From assembly GCF_001188955.3 (NCBI RefSeq), contig NZ_JPRF03000052.1, forward strand, positions 1 to 43,203: a stretch of DNA of 43,203 bases, written 5' to 3'. Each line of letters begins with the position of its first letter. The first letter of the stretch is position 1. The position numbers and the translations under genes are program-made. The notes under the pieces are model-generated. The model was given only the letters and a program-made list of their open reading frames with translations, searched no databases and had not been told where the DNA came from. Shown here in pieces: positions 8,895-16,872 of the stretch. The DNA is from Kitasatospora aureofaciens (lineage in GTDB: Bacteria > Actinomycetota > Actinomycetes > Streptomycetales > Streptomycetaceae).

Positions 8895-9031
8895 GCCTAC
8901 GCCTTCCCCAAATACAAAAATGTCGGCCGTCGGTGCGGGCGGCGAGCCTACTCCGGCGGCCGGTGGGCACGGGGTGGGTGCGCCGCACGCGCATGGGCAA
9001 ACCTACGCCACGCGGATGACCGCCGATTCCG

Positions 9032-9043
9032 TAGGCTGGCCGG
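9032..9043 (+). promoter_or_regulatory. Leaderless-type promoter for the 270-aa protein
   Basis: TAGGCT at 9032-9037 is followed by six bases (GGCCGG) and the ATG at 9044, with no Shine-Dalgarno sequence. The spacing predicts a 5' end at the start codon. Confidence 0.6.
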
Positions 9044-9856
9044 ATGCTCGCGACTCCTGCCGACAATCCGTACGAAGAGCCCCGTTCGGGGCGGCTGACC
9101 GCCTGGGGCAACGCCCTGCTCAGCGGCCTGGTGCCGCCGGACAACGCCGCCGCGGCCGTGCTGGGCGCCGACGAGGGGCACCGGGTGACCGGGCTGCCCG
9201 GAGACGCCCTGGGCGAGCAGCACGGGCTGACCTGGGCGCTCGGCCGGCTGCGGGTGCTGGGCGTGAAGGGCCTGCGCCTGGCGCTGCCCTCGGCCGGGCA
9301 CCCGCTGGGACTGACCGGCCCGGCGGTCTTCAACGAGCGGGCCATGGCGGCGGGGGAGGCGGTGCTCGCGGTGGGTGTACCGCTCGGCCTGGTGCCGGAG
9401 GTCACCGTGTACGGCCCGGAGGGGGACCGCTCGGCGACCGTGCTGTGGCGCTGCGCCGAGGTCAACGACGCCCCGCCGGCCGACGTGCCCTCGCTGCACG
9501 AGGCCGAGCGCGAGCTGGCGGACGGGCTGCGCGAGGCGACCGCACTGCTCACCCGGCTGGACGTGGCGGGCGCCGGCCCGGAGGCGCTGCGCGCCCTGGA
9601 GGCGTACCGCCGGCGCGGCCACACCGAGCTGCTCGCCCCCGGCTACCCGCCGCGCGCCGTAAGGGTGCTGGAGTCGGCCCGTCAGGTGTCCGCGCTGTTG
9701 GCGATCGCCTCGGCCGGCCACGGCGCGGCCGTGAGCGCCTCCGAGATGGCCGCCCGCCAGTCCGTGCTGGCCCCCCTGCGGCGCACCGCCCGCCGCGCCC
9801 AGGTGGCGGCCTACAACGCCCAGGTGGACGAGCGCGAGGACGGCCGGGACCGCTAG
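9044..9856 (+). CDS. Conserved actinobacterial protein of unknown function
   Basis: A 270-residue soluble protein that I recognise only as a conserved streptomycete-type hypothetical. The N-terminal 130 residues look alpha/beta (SGRLTAWGNALLSGLVPPDNAAAAVLG, VTGLPGDALGEQHGLTWALGRLR, LRLALPSAGHPLGLTGPAVFNERAM). The C-terminal 130 residues are mostly charged and helical (SLHEAERELADGLREATALL and LAPLRRTARRAQVAAYNAQVDERED). No catalytic motif, membrane segment or signal peptide is evident. It is transcribed divergently from the ABC ATPase and converges on the response regulator; both stop codons lie in copies of a 22-base duplication. Confidence 0.85.
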   Translation: MLATPADNPYEEPRSGRLTAWGNALLSGLVPPDNAAAAVLGADEGHRVTGLPGDALGEQHGLTWALGRLRVLGVKGLRLALPSAGHPLGLTGPAVFNERAMAAGEAVLAVGVPLGLVPEVTVYGPEGDRSATVLWRCAEVNDAPPADVPSLHEAERELADGLREATALLTRLDVAGAGPEALRALEAYRRRGHTELLAPGYPPRAVRVLESARQVSALLAIASAGHGAAVSASEMAARQSVLAPLRRTARRAQVAAYNAQVDEREDGRDR

Positions 9857-9892
9857 GACGGCGGGGCTGGCGGGACCGCTAGGACGGCGGGG
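9845..9892. repeat. Tandem 22-base direct repeat holding two convergent stop codons
   Basis: Bases 9845-9866 and 9871-9892 are identical (CGGGACCGCTAGG... to ...GGCGGGG), with a 26-base period. Each copy contains CTAG, which reads TAG on both strands. The first ends the plus-strand gene at 9856, and the second ends the response regulator at 9879. Confidence 0.9.
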
Positions 9893-10544
9893 CCTCGCGG
9901 GTCTCGCCGTTGCGGACGGCCCACAGTGCGGCCTGGGTGCGGTCGGCGAGGTCCAGCTTCAGCAGGATGTTCGACACGTGGGTCTTCACCGTCTTCTCCG
10001 ACAGGTGGAGGCTGCGGGCGATCTCCCGGTTGGAGCGGCCGTCGGCGATGTGGCCGAGCACCTCGCGCTCGCGCTCGGTGAGGGTGCCGCCGCGGCCCTG
10101 CGGGGCGCGGGGGCCCTCGTCGGCGAGCAGCGCCTCGGCCAGTTCGGGCTGGAGCAGCACATGGCCGGCGTGCACCGAGCGGATGGCGCCGGCCAGCGCC
10201 TCCGGGTCCACGTCCTTGTAGACGTACCCGGCGGCGCCGGCCCGCAGCGCGGGGACCATGGTGCGGTGCTCGGTGAAGCTGGTGACGATCAGGATCCGGG
10301 CCCGGCTGCCCCCGCCCTTGAGCGTGCGCAGCGCCTCGATGCCGTCGACGCCGGGCATCTTGAGGTCCATCAGGACGACGTCCGGGTCGAGTTCGCGGGC
10401 GCGCTCCACGCCCTCGGCCCCGTCGGCGGCCTCCCCCACCACCTCGATGTCGTCCTGGACCTCCAGGAAGGTGCGCAGTCCGCGGCGGACCACCTGGTGG
10501 TCGTCGACCAGCAGGACGCGGATCGACGGCGTGCTCTCAGGCAC
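9879..10544 (-). CDS. LuxR/NarL-family response regulator
   Basis: A 221-residue DNA-binding response regulator. The receiver domain (about 8-125) has the acidic pair D14/D15, phosphoacceptor D60 (VVLMDLKMPG), the switch region VTSF (87-90) and K110. A Gly/Arg linker leads to a LuxR-type HTH at about 155-215 (LTEREREVLGHIADGRSNREIA then LSEKTVKTHVSNILLKL). It overlaps the upstream kinase gene by eight bases, so the pair is translationally coupled and is a cognate two-component system. It probably acts by binding target promoters when phosphorylated; targets cannot be read here. Confidence 0.96.
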   Translation of the reverse strand: MPESTPSIRVLLVDDHQVVRRGLRTFLEVQDDIEVVGEAADGAEGVERARELDPDVVLMDLKMPGVDGIEALRTLKGGGSRARILIVTSFTEHRTMVPALRAGAAGYVYKDVDPEALAGAIRSVHAGHVLLQPELAEALLADEGPRAPQGRGGTLTEREREVLGHIADGRSNREIARSLHLSEKTVKTHVSNILLKLDLADRTQAALWAVRNGETREAPPS

Positions 10545-11733
10545 CGGGGACCTCCATCTCGACGAGCGTCCCCTTGCCGGGGGCGGACTCCAGGGTGAGC
10601 GTGCCGCCGACGGCGGCCGCGCGGTCGCGCATCGAGGCCAGGCCGAGGTGTCGGCCGGCCCGGCGGACGGAATCGGGGTCGAAGCCGCGTCCGTCGTCGC
10701 GCACCCGCAGCACGGCGCCGCGGGCGGGGGTGCCGGTGAGGGTGACGGTGACCCGGCGGGCCCCGGAGTGGCGCAGCGCGTTGTGCAGCGCCTCCTGGGC
10801 GACCCTCAGCAGCGCGGCCTCCTGGGCGGGCGGCAGGGCGCGGACGCCGTCGGCGGCGAAGGCCAGGTCGGCGGTGTGCGCGCGGTCGAGGACCTGCACC
10901 TGGGAGGCGAGGGTGGCGCTCAGCCCGTCCTCCTCCAGGGCGGCGGGGCGCAGTTCGACCACCACGGCGCGCAGTTCGTCGGCGGCCTCGGCGGCGAGCC
11001 GGGAGACCTCGGCGAGTTCGACACGGGCGCGGGCCGGGTCGCGGTCGACGAGCTTGGCGGCGGCGTTGGCGGTCAGCCTCAGCGAGAAGAGTTTCTGCGA
11101 GACGGCGTCGTGCAGGTCGTGGGCGATCCGGGCGCGCTCGCCGGCCAGGGTGAGTTCGCGGCTGCGTTCGTACAGGCGGGCGTTGGACAGGGCGAGGGCG
11201 GCGTGCGCGGCGAGGATCCGCAGGAGTTCCTCGTCGTGGTCGGTGAACAGGCCGCCACCGCGCTTGTTGGCGAGGAAGATGACGCCCATCACCCGCGGTT
11301 CGTCCTCGGCGGCGTCGGTGTCCAGGACGGGCATGCCGAGGAAGGCGTCCATCTCGGGGTGGGCGGTGGGCCAGCCCTCGAAGGCGGGGGCCTTGCGGAC
11401 GTCGACGAGGCGGGTCGGACCGGTCTCGTGGAGCAGTTCGGCGAGCACGCCGTGCTGACGGGGCAGCGGGCCGATCGCCCGCCACTGCTCGTCGGTGACG
11501 CCGTCGACCACGAACTGGGCGAAGCCGCCGTGGTCGTCGGGCACGCCGAGGGCCGCGTACTCGGCGTCGAGCAGGTCGCGGGCGGAGGCGGTGATGCGGC
11601 GCAGCACCTCGCGGACCTCCAGGTGCCGGCTCATCGCGAGCAGGGCCTGGCTGACGGCTTCGATGCCGGCCAGCGGGTCGCAGGCGGTGGGCGGGCCTTC
11701 GGGGGTCCGGTGGTCACCGGTGGTGCTGGGCAT
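10537..11733 (-). CDS. GAF-domain sensor histidine kinase, DosS/NarL type
   Basis: A 398-residue cytoplasmic kinase without membrane segments. The GAF domain spans about 25-188 and resembles the GAF domains of actinobacterial DevS/DosS kinases (AEYAALGV, IGPLPRQHGVLAELL, FLGMPV, NKRGGGLFTDHDEELL). The HisKA_3 phosphoacceptor is H208 in ERARIAHDLHDAVSQ, and the ATPase domain covers about 295-395 (N box ALHNALRHSG, G box RDDGRGFD). DosS carries a heme-ligand histidine in the stretch before FLGxP (from memory); here the stretch is HPEMDAFLGMP with Asp, so canonical heme sensing is doubtful. The ATG has TAGTTT six bases upstream, suggesting a leaderless transcript. Confidence 0.94.
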   Translation of the reverse strand: MPSTTGDHRTPEGPPTACDPLAGIEAVSQALLAMSRHLEVREVLRRITASARDLLDAEYAALGVPDDHGGFAQFVVDGVTDEQWRAIGPLPRQHGVLAELLHETGPTRLVDVRKAPAFEGWPTAHPEMDAFLGMPVLDTDAAEDEPRVMGVIFLANKRGGGLFTDHDEELLRILAAHAALALSNARLYERSRELTLAGERARIAHDLHDAVSQKLFSLRLTANAAAKLVDRDPARARVELAEVSRLAAEAADELRAVVVELRPAALEEDGLSATLASQVQVLDRAHTADLAFAADGVRALPPAQEAALLRVAQEALHNALRHSGARRVTVTLTGTPARGAVLRVRDDGRGFDPDSVRRAGRHLGLASMRDRAAAVGGTLTLESAPGKGTLVEMEVPGA

Positions 11734-11745
11734 ACCGCCAAACTA
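11734..11745 (-). promoter_or_regulatory. Leaderless-type promoter for the kinase-regulator operon
   Basis: TAGTTT on the minus strand (11745-11740) is followed by GGCGGT and the ATG at 11733. No Shine-Dalgarno sequence is present. An 8-bp inverted repeat (GGCGTCCG 11759-11766 / CGGACGCC 11777-11784) lies just upstream and could be an operator. Confidence 0.55.
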
Positions 11746-11839
11746 CCGCCGCGGCGGAGGCGTCCGCGTCCGTCTCCGGACGCCCCGGACGCAGGTCCGG
11801 GGGCCTAGGCCGGTGGGACCACGACCACCGAACGACAGC

Positions 11840-11871
11840 GGGCGGCCCTCCCCTCGCGGGGAGAGCCGCCC
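11840..11871 (-). terminator. Terminator after the FHA-ABC gene
   Basis: GGGCGGC-CTCCCC (11840-11853) pairs with GGGGAG-GCCGCCC (11858-11871) with one internal mismatch and a TCGC loop, 17 bases past the stop codon. Confidence 0.8.
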
Positions 11872-11887
11872 TGTGCGGCGAAGGGCG

Positions 11888-14476
11888 TCAGCCCTTCTGC
11901 ATGACCTCCGGCTCGTGCCGGCGCTGCAGCCGGGTCACGATCACGCCGATCACGATGGAGATGACGACCAGCACGCTCGCGTCGATCGCCCACTGGGCGA
12001 CGGAGTGCTTCCACAGCGGGTCGTAGTTCGGGTGCTGGAAGTCCTTGTTCCAGGGGCCCATGAGCTCCGACAGGTTGAGCGTGGTGGAGACGATGCCGGT
12101 GCCCCAGCGGGCGGGCATCAGCCAGGCGACCTGCTCCAGGCCGGGCTTGCCGAAGATCTGGAAGAGGCAGCCGGTGAAGACGACCTGGACGATGGCGAAC
12201 ATGACCAGCAGCGGCATGGTCTTCTCGGCGGTCTTCACCAGCGCGGAGATCATCAGACCGAACATCATCGCGGCGAAGCTCAGCAGGATCATGCCGATGG
12301 TCATCTCGATCATCGGCATGTTCTGGACGATCAGGCCGTGCTCGGGGAGCTTGCGCGGCAGGAAGCCGACCGCGGAGATGATCGCGCCCTGGATCACCGA
12401 GAAGATGCCCAGCACGATGATCTTGGACATCATGTACGCCGAGCGGGACAGGCCGGTGGCCCGTTCCCGTTCGTAGATCGCCCGTTCCTTGATCAGCTCG
12501 CGGACCGAGTTGGCCGCTCCGGAGAAGCAGGCGCCGATCGCCAGGATCAGCAGGATCGTCGCGGCCCCGTTGTTGAGGTGGAGCTGTGTCTTCGGGTTGG
12601 GTGCGAGGCCCGGTTCGTTGGGGATCAGCACGCTGACCGCGCCGATGACCGCGGGCAGCAGCACCGACAGCGCCAGGAAGCCGCGGTCGGAGGCGAGCAC
12701 CGACATGTAGCGGCGCATCAGCGTCCACAGCTGCGAGCCCCAGCTCTGCGGCTTGGGCGGCTTGATCGCCTCCTGGGCGACCTGGACGTGCTGCACCTCG
12801 CCCGCCTCGACGGTCGGGGCGGAGTACTGCTGGTAGTGCACCGAGCCGCGGTAACGGCCGGCCCAGTCGTGGTCCGGATAGTTCTCGAAGGCCTGGAAGA
12901 CATCCGCCCAGGTCTCGTACCCGAAGAAGTGCAGGGCCTCGTCCGGCGGGCCGAAGTAGGCCACCGAGCCGCCCGGCGCCATCACCAACAGCCGGTCGCA
13001 GAGCGCGAGTTCGGCCACCGAGTGGGTGACGACCAGGATCGTTCGGCCGTCGTCGGCGAGGCCGCGCAGCATCTGCATGACCTCGCGGTCCATACCCGGG
13101 TCGAGGCCCGAGGTGGGCTCGTCCAGGAAGATCAGCGAGGGCTTGGTGAGCAGCTCCAGCGCGACCGAGACGCGCTTCTGCTGGCCGCCGGAGAGCGCGG
13201 TGATCTTGTTGTCGGCGCGCTTGTCCAGGCGCAGTTCGTACAGCACCTCGTCGATCCGGGCGTCGCGCTCTCGGGCCTCGGTGTCGCCGGGGAAGCGCAG
13301 CCGGGCCGCGTACTTGAGGCCCTTGCGGACGGTGAGCTCGCGGTGCAGGATCTCCGACTGCGGCACCAGGCCGATGCGGGAGCGCAGTTCGGCGAACTGC
13401 TTGTAGAGGTTGCGGCCGTCGTACAGCACCTCGCCGCGGTCGGCCGGGCGGTAGCCGGTGAGGGCGCGCAGCAGGGTCGACTTGCCGGAGCCGGACGGGC
13501 CGATGACGGCCACCAGGGACTTCTCCGGGACGCCGAAGCTGACGTCGTTGAGCAGGATCTTCTTGGCGCCCTTGTGCTCGACCTCAACGGTCAGGTGGCG
13601 GGCGGAGAAGGAGACCTCGCCGGTGTCGACGAACTCCTGCAGCTGGTCGCCGACCAGCACGAAGCTGGAGTGGCCGACGGTCAGCCGGTCCTGCGGGCCC
13701 ATCAGCTGGCGCTGCACCGGCTGGCCGTTGAGGAAGATGCCGTTGTGGCTGCCGAGGTCGACGATCTCGTAGCGGCCGTCCGGCAGCTGGCGCAGCTCGG
13801 CGTGGTGGCGGGAGACCTGGAGGTCGGACACCACGATGTCGTTGTCCAGCGCACGGCCGATCCTGACGGTGCGCATGCCCGCCGTCAGGTTGCGGATCAT
13901 GGTCGGCTGCGGGCCGCCGCCACCGCCGTGCTGCGGCGCGGCCGGGAAGCCCTGCTGCTGCGGGAACCCGCCGTGCTGCGGCGGCTGCTGGTCCTGCGGC
14001 TGCGGCGCGTACGGCTGCTGCGGCGGCACGTACTGCTGCTGGGCCGGCCAGGCCTGCTGCGGCTGCTGGTACGGGTCCTGACCCGGCCACGGCTGCTGCG
14101 GGGCGGGCGGCTGGGGCGTCGGACCGGGGCTGCGGCTGGTCACGGCCTCGTGCACCGGGGAGGGCTGCGGGGCGGTGGCCTGGGCGGGCGCGGAGAAGGT
14201 GAGCCGGGGCCCGTTCTGCGGGTTGCCCAGGTTGACGACGCCACCGGGGAACAGCTGGGCCTGCATGGTGCGGGCGCCGGCCACGTACGTGCCGTTGGTG
14301 CTGCCGTGGTCGTCCAGCTGCCAACCGCTGCCGTTGAAGCTGATGGTCCCGTGCTGCCAGGAGACCCTGGCGTCGTCGAACGGGAAGTCCGACTGCGGGT
14401 TGCGTCCGATGGTGTAGGACCGCCCGGGCTCAAGAGTCCGCTGCTGTCCGTTGATCTCAATGACGAGTTGCGGCAC
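11888..14476 (-). CDS. FHA-FHA-ABC-2 transporter, Rv1747-like
   Basis: An 862-residue half-transporter fused to two phosphothreonine-binding domains. FHA1 covers about 2-95 (YTIGRNPQSD, STNGTYV). A Pro/Gln-rich linker covers about 100-190. FHA2 covers about 192-285 (RIGRALDNDI, SRHH, LGSHNGIFLNG). The ABC ATPase follows at about 295-540, with Walker A GPSGSGKST (326-334), LSGGQQKR (428-435) and Walker B LIFLDEP (448-454). An ABC-2 permease with about six membrane segments covers about 610-855. The arrangement matches M. tuberculosis Rv1747, an exporter controlled by Ser/Thr kinases. GTG at 14476 is chosen because VPQLVIEING begins FHA1. No kinase gene is adjacent. Confidence 0.94.
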   Translation of the reverse strand: MPQLVIEINGQQRTLEPGRSYTIGRNPQSDFPFDDARVSWQHGTISFNGSGWQLDDHGSTNGTYVAGARTMQAQLFPGGVVNLGNPQNGPRLTFSAPAQATAPQPSPVHEAVTSRSPGPTPQPPAPQQPWPGQDPYQQPQQAWPAQQQYVPPQQPYAPQPQDQQPPQHGGFPQQQGFPAAPQHGGGGGPQPTMIRNLTAGMRTVRIGRALDNDIVVSDLQVSRHHAELRQLPDGRYEIVDLGSHNGIFLNGQPVQRQLMGPQDRLTVGHSSFVLVGDQLQEFVDTGEVSFSARHLTVEVEHKGAKKILLNDVSFGVPEKSLVAVIGPSGSGKSTLLRALTGYRPADRGEVLYDGRNLYKQFAELRSRIGLVPQSEILHRELTVRKGLKYAARLRFPGDTEARERDARIDEVLYELRLDKRADNKITALSGGQQKRVSVALELLTKPSLIFLDEPTSGLDPGMDREVMQMLRGLADDGRTILVVTHSVAELALCDRLLVMAPGGSVAYFGPPDEALHFFGYETWADVFQAFENYPDHDWAGRYRGSVHYQQYSAPTVEAGEVQHVQVAQEAIKPPKPQSWGSQLWTLMRRYMSVLASDRGFLALSVLLPAVIGAVSVLIPNEPGLAPNPKTQLHLNNGAATILLILAIGACFSGAANSVRELIKERAIYERERATGLSRSAYMMSKIIVLGIFSVIQGAIISAVGFLPRKLPEHGLIVQNMPMIEMTIGMILLSFAAMMFGLMISALVKTAEKTMPLLVMFAIVQVVFTGCLFQIFGKPGLEQVAWLMPARWGTGIVSTTLNLSELMGPWNKDFQHPNYDPLWKHSVAQWAIDASVLVVISIVIGVIVTRLQRRHEPEVMQKG

Positions 14477-14584
14477 TGCTCGCCTGCCCCGCTCTCTCGG
14501 TTCCCCCGAATTCGGCCCCCGGCCGGGGTGCGCTGTTCCTCTGACTGACGGGGGAATCATTCCAGCCCGCCGTCCGCCGATGAA

Positions 14585-14601
14585 AGTCACCCCGGGTGAC
14601 T
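14585..14601. promoter_or_regulatory. 17-base palindrome between the FHA-ABC gene and serB
   Basis: AGTCACCCCGGGTGACT is a perfect palindrome round one central base. On the minus strand it lies just upstream of a possible -35/-10 pair (TTTCAT, then AATGAT near 14564) for the FHA-ABC gene. On the plus strand it lies about 110 bases before serB. A further GTGAC follows at 14602. Likely a regulator-binding site. Confidence 0.5.
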
Positions 14602-14709
14602 GTGACCAGGCTGCTACCGGCGGCGGGCGGCCGGGCCCCGGCCGCGCGCGTCCGCGACGTGGGACGGGTGCCCTCGGCCGGGCGGCCGACGGGTAGCGTG
14701 GGAGTCACC

Positions 14710-15957
14710 ATGAACGCATCGCCCTTGGCCGCTGAGCCCCTCCCCGCCGCCCAGCCCCGGACCGCGGACGAGCGCACCCTGCTCGTCAAGGTGTTCGGCA
14801 AGGACCGCCCCGGCATCACCGCCGGCCTCTTCGCCACCCTGGCCGGCTTCGGCGTCGACGTGATCGACATCGAGCAGGTCGTCACCCGCGGCCGCATCAC
14901 GCTGTGCGCCCTGGTCACCCCGCCCCACGCGCCCGGCGCCGAGGGCGGCCTGCGGGCCACCGTGCACCGCTGGGCCGAGGAGCAGAAGCTGCAGGCCGAG
15001 ATCCTCTCCGGCATCGGCGACAACCGGCCGCGCCGCGAGGGCCGTTCGCACGTCACGGTGCTCGGCAACCCGCTGACCGCCTCCGCCGTGTCCGCGCTGA
15101 CCTCCCGGATCACCGCGGCGGGCGGCAACATCGACCGCGTCTTCCGGCTCGCGAAGTACCCGGTGACGGCGGTCGAACTGGCCGTCTCCGGGGTGGCCAC
15201 CGAGGAGCTGCGGGCCGAGCTGGCCCAGGAGGCGGCCGCCCAGCGGGTGGACGTCGCGGTGGTGGCCGCCGGGCTGGAGCGCCGCGCCAAGCGTCTGATC
15301 GTGATGGACGTGGACTCCACGCTGATCCAGGACGAGGTGATCGAGCTGTTCGCGGCCCACGCGGGCTGCGAGGAGCAGGTGGCCGAGGTGACGGCGGCGG
15401 CGATGCGCGGCGAGCTGGACTTCGCCGAGTCGCTGCGGGCCCGGGTCGCGCTGCTGGCCGGGCTGGACGCCTCGGTCACCGAGAAGGTCCGCGCGGAGGT
15501 CCGCTTCACGCCGGGTGCGCGCACCCTGATCCGCACCCTGCAGCGCCTGGGCTTCCAGGTCGCGGTGGTCTCCGGCGGCTTCACCCAGGTCACCGACCAC
15601 CTGGTGGAACAGCTGGGGCTGGACTTCGCGGCGGCCAACACCCTGGAGGTGGTGGACGGGAAGTTCACCGGCCGGGTGGTCGGCGAGATCGTGGACCGGG
15701 CCGGCAAGGCCCGCTGGCTGGCCCGGTTCGCCGAGCAGGCGAAGGTGCCGCTGCAGCAGACGGTGGCGATCGGCGACGGCGCCAACGACCTGGACATGCT
15801 GAACGCGGCCGGGCTCGGGGTGGCCTTCAATGCCAAGCCGGTGGTGCGCGAGGCCGCCGACACCGCGGTGAACGTGCCTTTCCTGGACACCGTGCTCTAC
15901 CTGCTGGGCATCACCCGCGAGGAGGTCGAGGCCGCCGACGGCCTCCCGATCGAGTAG
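14710..15957 (+). CDS. serB: Phosphoserine phosphatase with ACT domains
   Basis: A 415-residue SerB, the last step of serine synthesis (phosphoserine to serine). It has the long actinobacterial architecture: two N-terminal ACT regulatory domains (about 22-100, LLVKVFGKDRPGITAGL; and 113-190, HVTVLGNPLTASAVSAL), which probably bind an amino-acid effector, then a HAD phosphatase. HAD motif I is DVDSTLI with D200 and D202, motif II is VVSGGF, and the Mg-binding GDGANDLDML is near 355. The ATG at 14710 is chosen because GGAG precedes it and the family begins here; TAGCGT at 14694-14699 is a plausible -10. It ends at a strong bidirectional hairpin. Confidence 0.96.
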   Translation: MNASPLAAEPLPAAQPRTADERTLLVKVFGKDRPGITAGLFATLAGFGVDVIDIEQVVTRGRITLCALVTPPHAPGAEGGLRATVHRWAEEQKLQAEILSGIGDNRPRREGRSHVTVLGNPLTASAVSALTSRITAAGGNIDRVFRLAKYPVTAVELAVSGVATEELRAELAQEAAAQRVDVAVVAAGLERRAKRLIVMDVDSTLIQDEVIELFAAHAGCEEQVAEVTAAAMRGELDFAESLRARVALLAGLDASVTEKVRAEVRFTPGARTLIRTLQRLGFQVAVVSGGFTQVTDHLVEQLGLDFAAANTLEVVDGKFTGRVVGEIVDRAGKARWLARFAEQAKVPLQQTVAIGDGANDLDMLNAAGLGVAFNAKPVVREAADTAVNVPFLDTVLYLLGITREEVEAADGLPIE

Positions 15958-15984
15958 CTCCGGACAGGGGGCCTGTGGACGTAC

Positions 15985-16021
15985 GTGAGGGGCGCGCGGA
16001 TCCGGTCCGCGAGCCCCTCAC
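15985..16021. terminator. Bidirectional terminator between serB and sixA-like gene
   Basis: GTGAGGGGC (15985-15993) pairs with GCCCCTCAC (16013-16021). Inside it, CGCGGA pairs with TCCGCG around a TCCGG loop, with one G/A mismatch. It is placed 28 bases after the serB stop and 15 before the sixA-like stop. Confidence 0.88.
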
Positions 16022-16035
16022 CTGTGTGTCGGACG

Positions 16036-16563
16036 TCAGTCCTGCGGCGTGTGGTAGGAGACCAGCTCGGCCACGCCCGGCTCGACGCCCTTCCAGGAGC
16101 CGCTGAAGCTGAGCACCGCGATCGCCGCCGTCGGGAAGCCGCCCAGGCGCAGCCGCTCCAGCGCGTCCCGGTCGCCGGCGTCCCCGGCCAGCACCTGGGT
16201 CAGGCCCAGCACCCCGGGGTTGTGGCCGACCAGCACCACGTCCGCGTACTCCTCCGGGGTCTCATGGAGGACGGCGATGATCTCGCCTGGGCTGGCCTCG
16301 TAGATCCGGTCCTCGTACACCGTCTTGCGGGTCCGCTTGGGCAGCTCGTGCGCCGCCAGCTTCCAGGTCTCGCGGGTGCGCAGGGCGGTGGAGCAGAGCA
16401 CGAAGTCGGGGTTGATGCCGGAATCGGCCAGCCAGCGGCCGGCGTCCGGGGCCTGGTGGCGGCCCCGGTCGGCCAACGGCCGCTCATGGTCGTCCACGCC
16501 GTTCGGCCAGTCGGCCTTGGCGTGACGGAGAACGATGATCCTGCGGGGCGTGTCGGCGCTCAT
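16036..16563 (-). CDS. SixA-like histidine phosphatase
   Basis: A 175-residue histidine-phosphatase-superfamily protein. The RH signature is RRIIVLRHAKADWP, with catalytic H14. Further conserved parts are HERPLADRGRHQA (substrate pocket and second arginine), STALRTRET and VLVGHNPGV (second catalytic histidine). These match the SixA group that removes phosphate from phosphohistidine, but a small-molecule substrate is possible. The ATG at 16563 places the RH motif at the N-terminus. CAAGCT lies eight bases upstream on the minus strand, so the leader is very short. No phosphotransferase partner is nearby. Confidence 0.9.
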   Translation of the reverse strand: MSADTPRRIIVLRHAKADWPNGVDDHERPLADRGRHQAPDAGRWLADSGINPDFVLCSTALRTRETWKLAAHELPKRTRKTVYEDRIYEASPGEIIAVLHETPEEYADVVLVGHNPGVLGLTQVLAGDAGDRDALERLRLGGFPTAAIAVLSFSGSWKGVEPGVAELVSYHTPQD

Positions 16564-16633
16564 ACCCAACAAGCTTGGCAGAAAAGCGGCCCGGGGGCGC
16601 GACGCCCCCGGTCGCCGCCACTCCCCCGGGGGG

Positions 16634-16756
16634 TCAGCCCATCGAGGCGGCGACGGTGGCGATGACCGCCACCAGCACCACGATGGCGCCGAAGGCGAGG
16701 GCGATGCGGCCGAGCTGCTTGCGGCCGTCGGTGGGATTCGGGTCGAGAACGGGCAT
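16634..16756 (-). CDS. SGM_5486-type small transporter-associated membrane protein
   Basis: A 40-residue protein. It begins MPVLDPNPTDGRKQLGRI, then has one hydrophobic segment at about 17-37 (RIALAFGAIVVLVAVIATVAA), ending SMG. It matches my recollection of the tiny streptomycete family named for its link to CynX/NimT-type MFS transporters, and such a transporter gene lies just upstream on the same strand. Its size and single membrane helix suggest an accessory subunit. Start and stop are clear; GGGAG precedes the ATG by about nine bases. Confidence 0.8.
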   Translation of the reverse strand: MPVLDPNPTDGRKQLGRIALAFGAIVVLVAVIATVAASMG

Positions 16757-16872
16757 GCCGGGATTCTCCCACCCCGAACACGCCCGTCGTCCGCTGGCCC
16801 CACCGCCTTGGCTTGGCCTTGACCTGGCCGGTCAGGCCTTGACCCGGGAGCCCGTCCGGTGGACCTCGCCGG

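Noticed and set aside
13920..14110. CTG/CGG-rich repeats that might be a tandem-repeat element
   Set aside because: They encode the Pro/Gln-rich linker between FHA domains; degenerate coding repeats, not a separate element. The same applies to about 4400-4760.
11495..14548. A 1017-codon plus-strand frame opposite the FHA-ABC gene
   Set aside because: Composition (His/Asp/Gln/Arg) is that of reverse-complement coding; no motif; opposite strand encodes FHA and ABC motifs.
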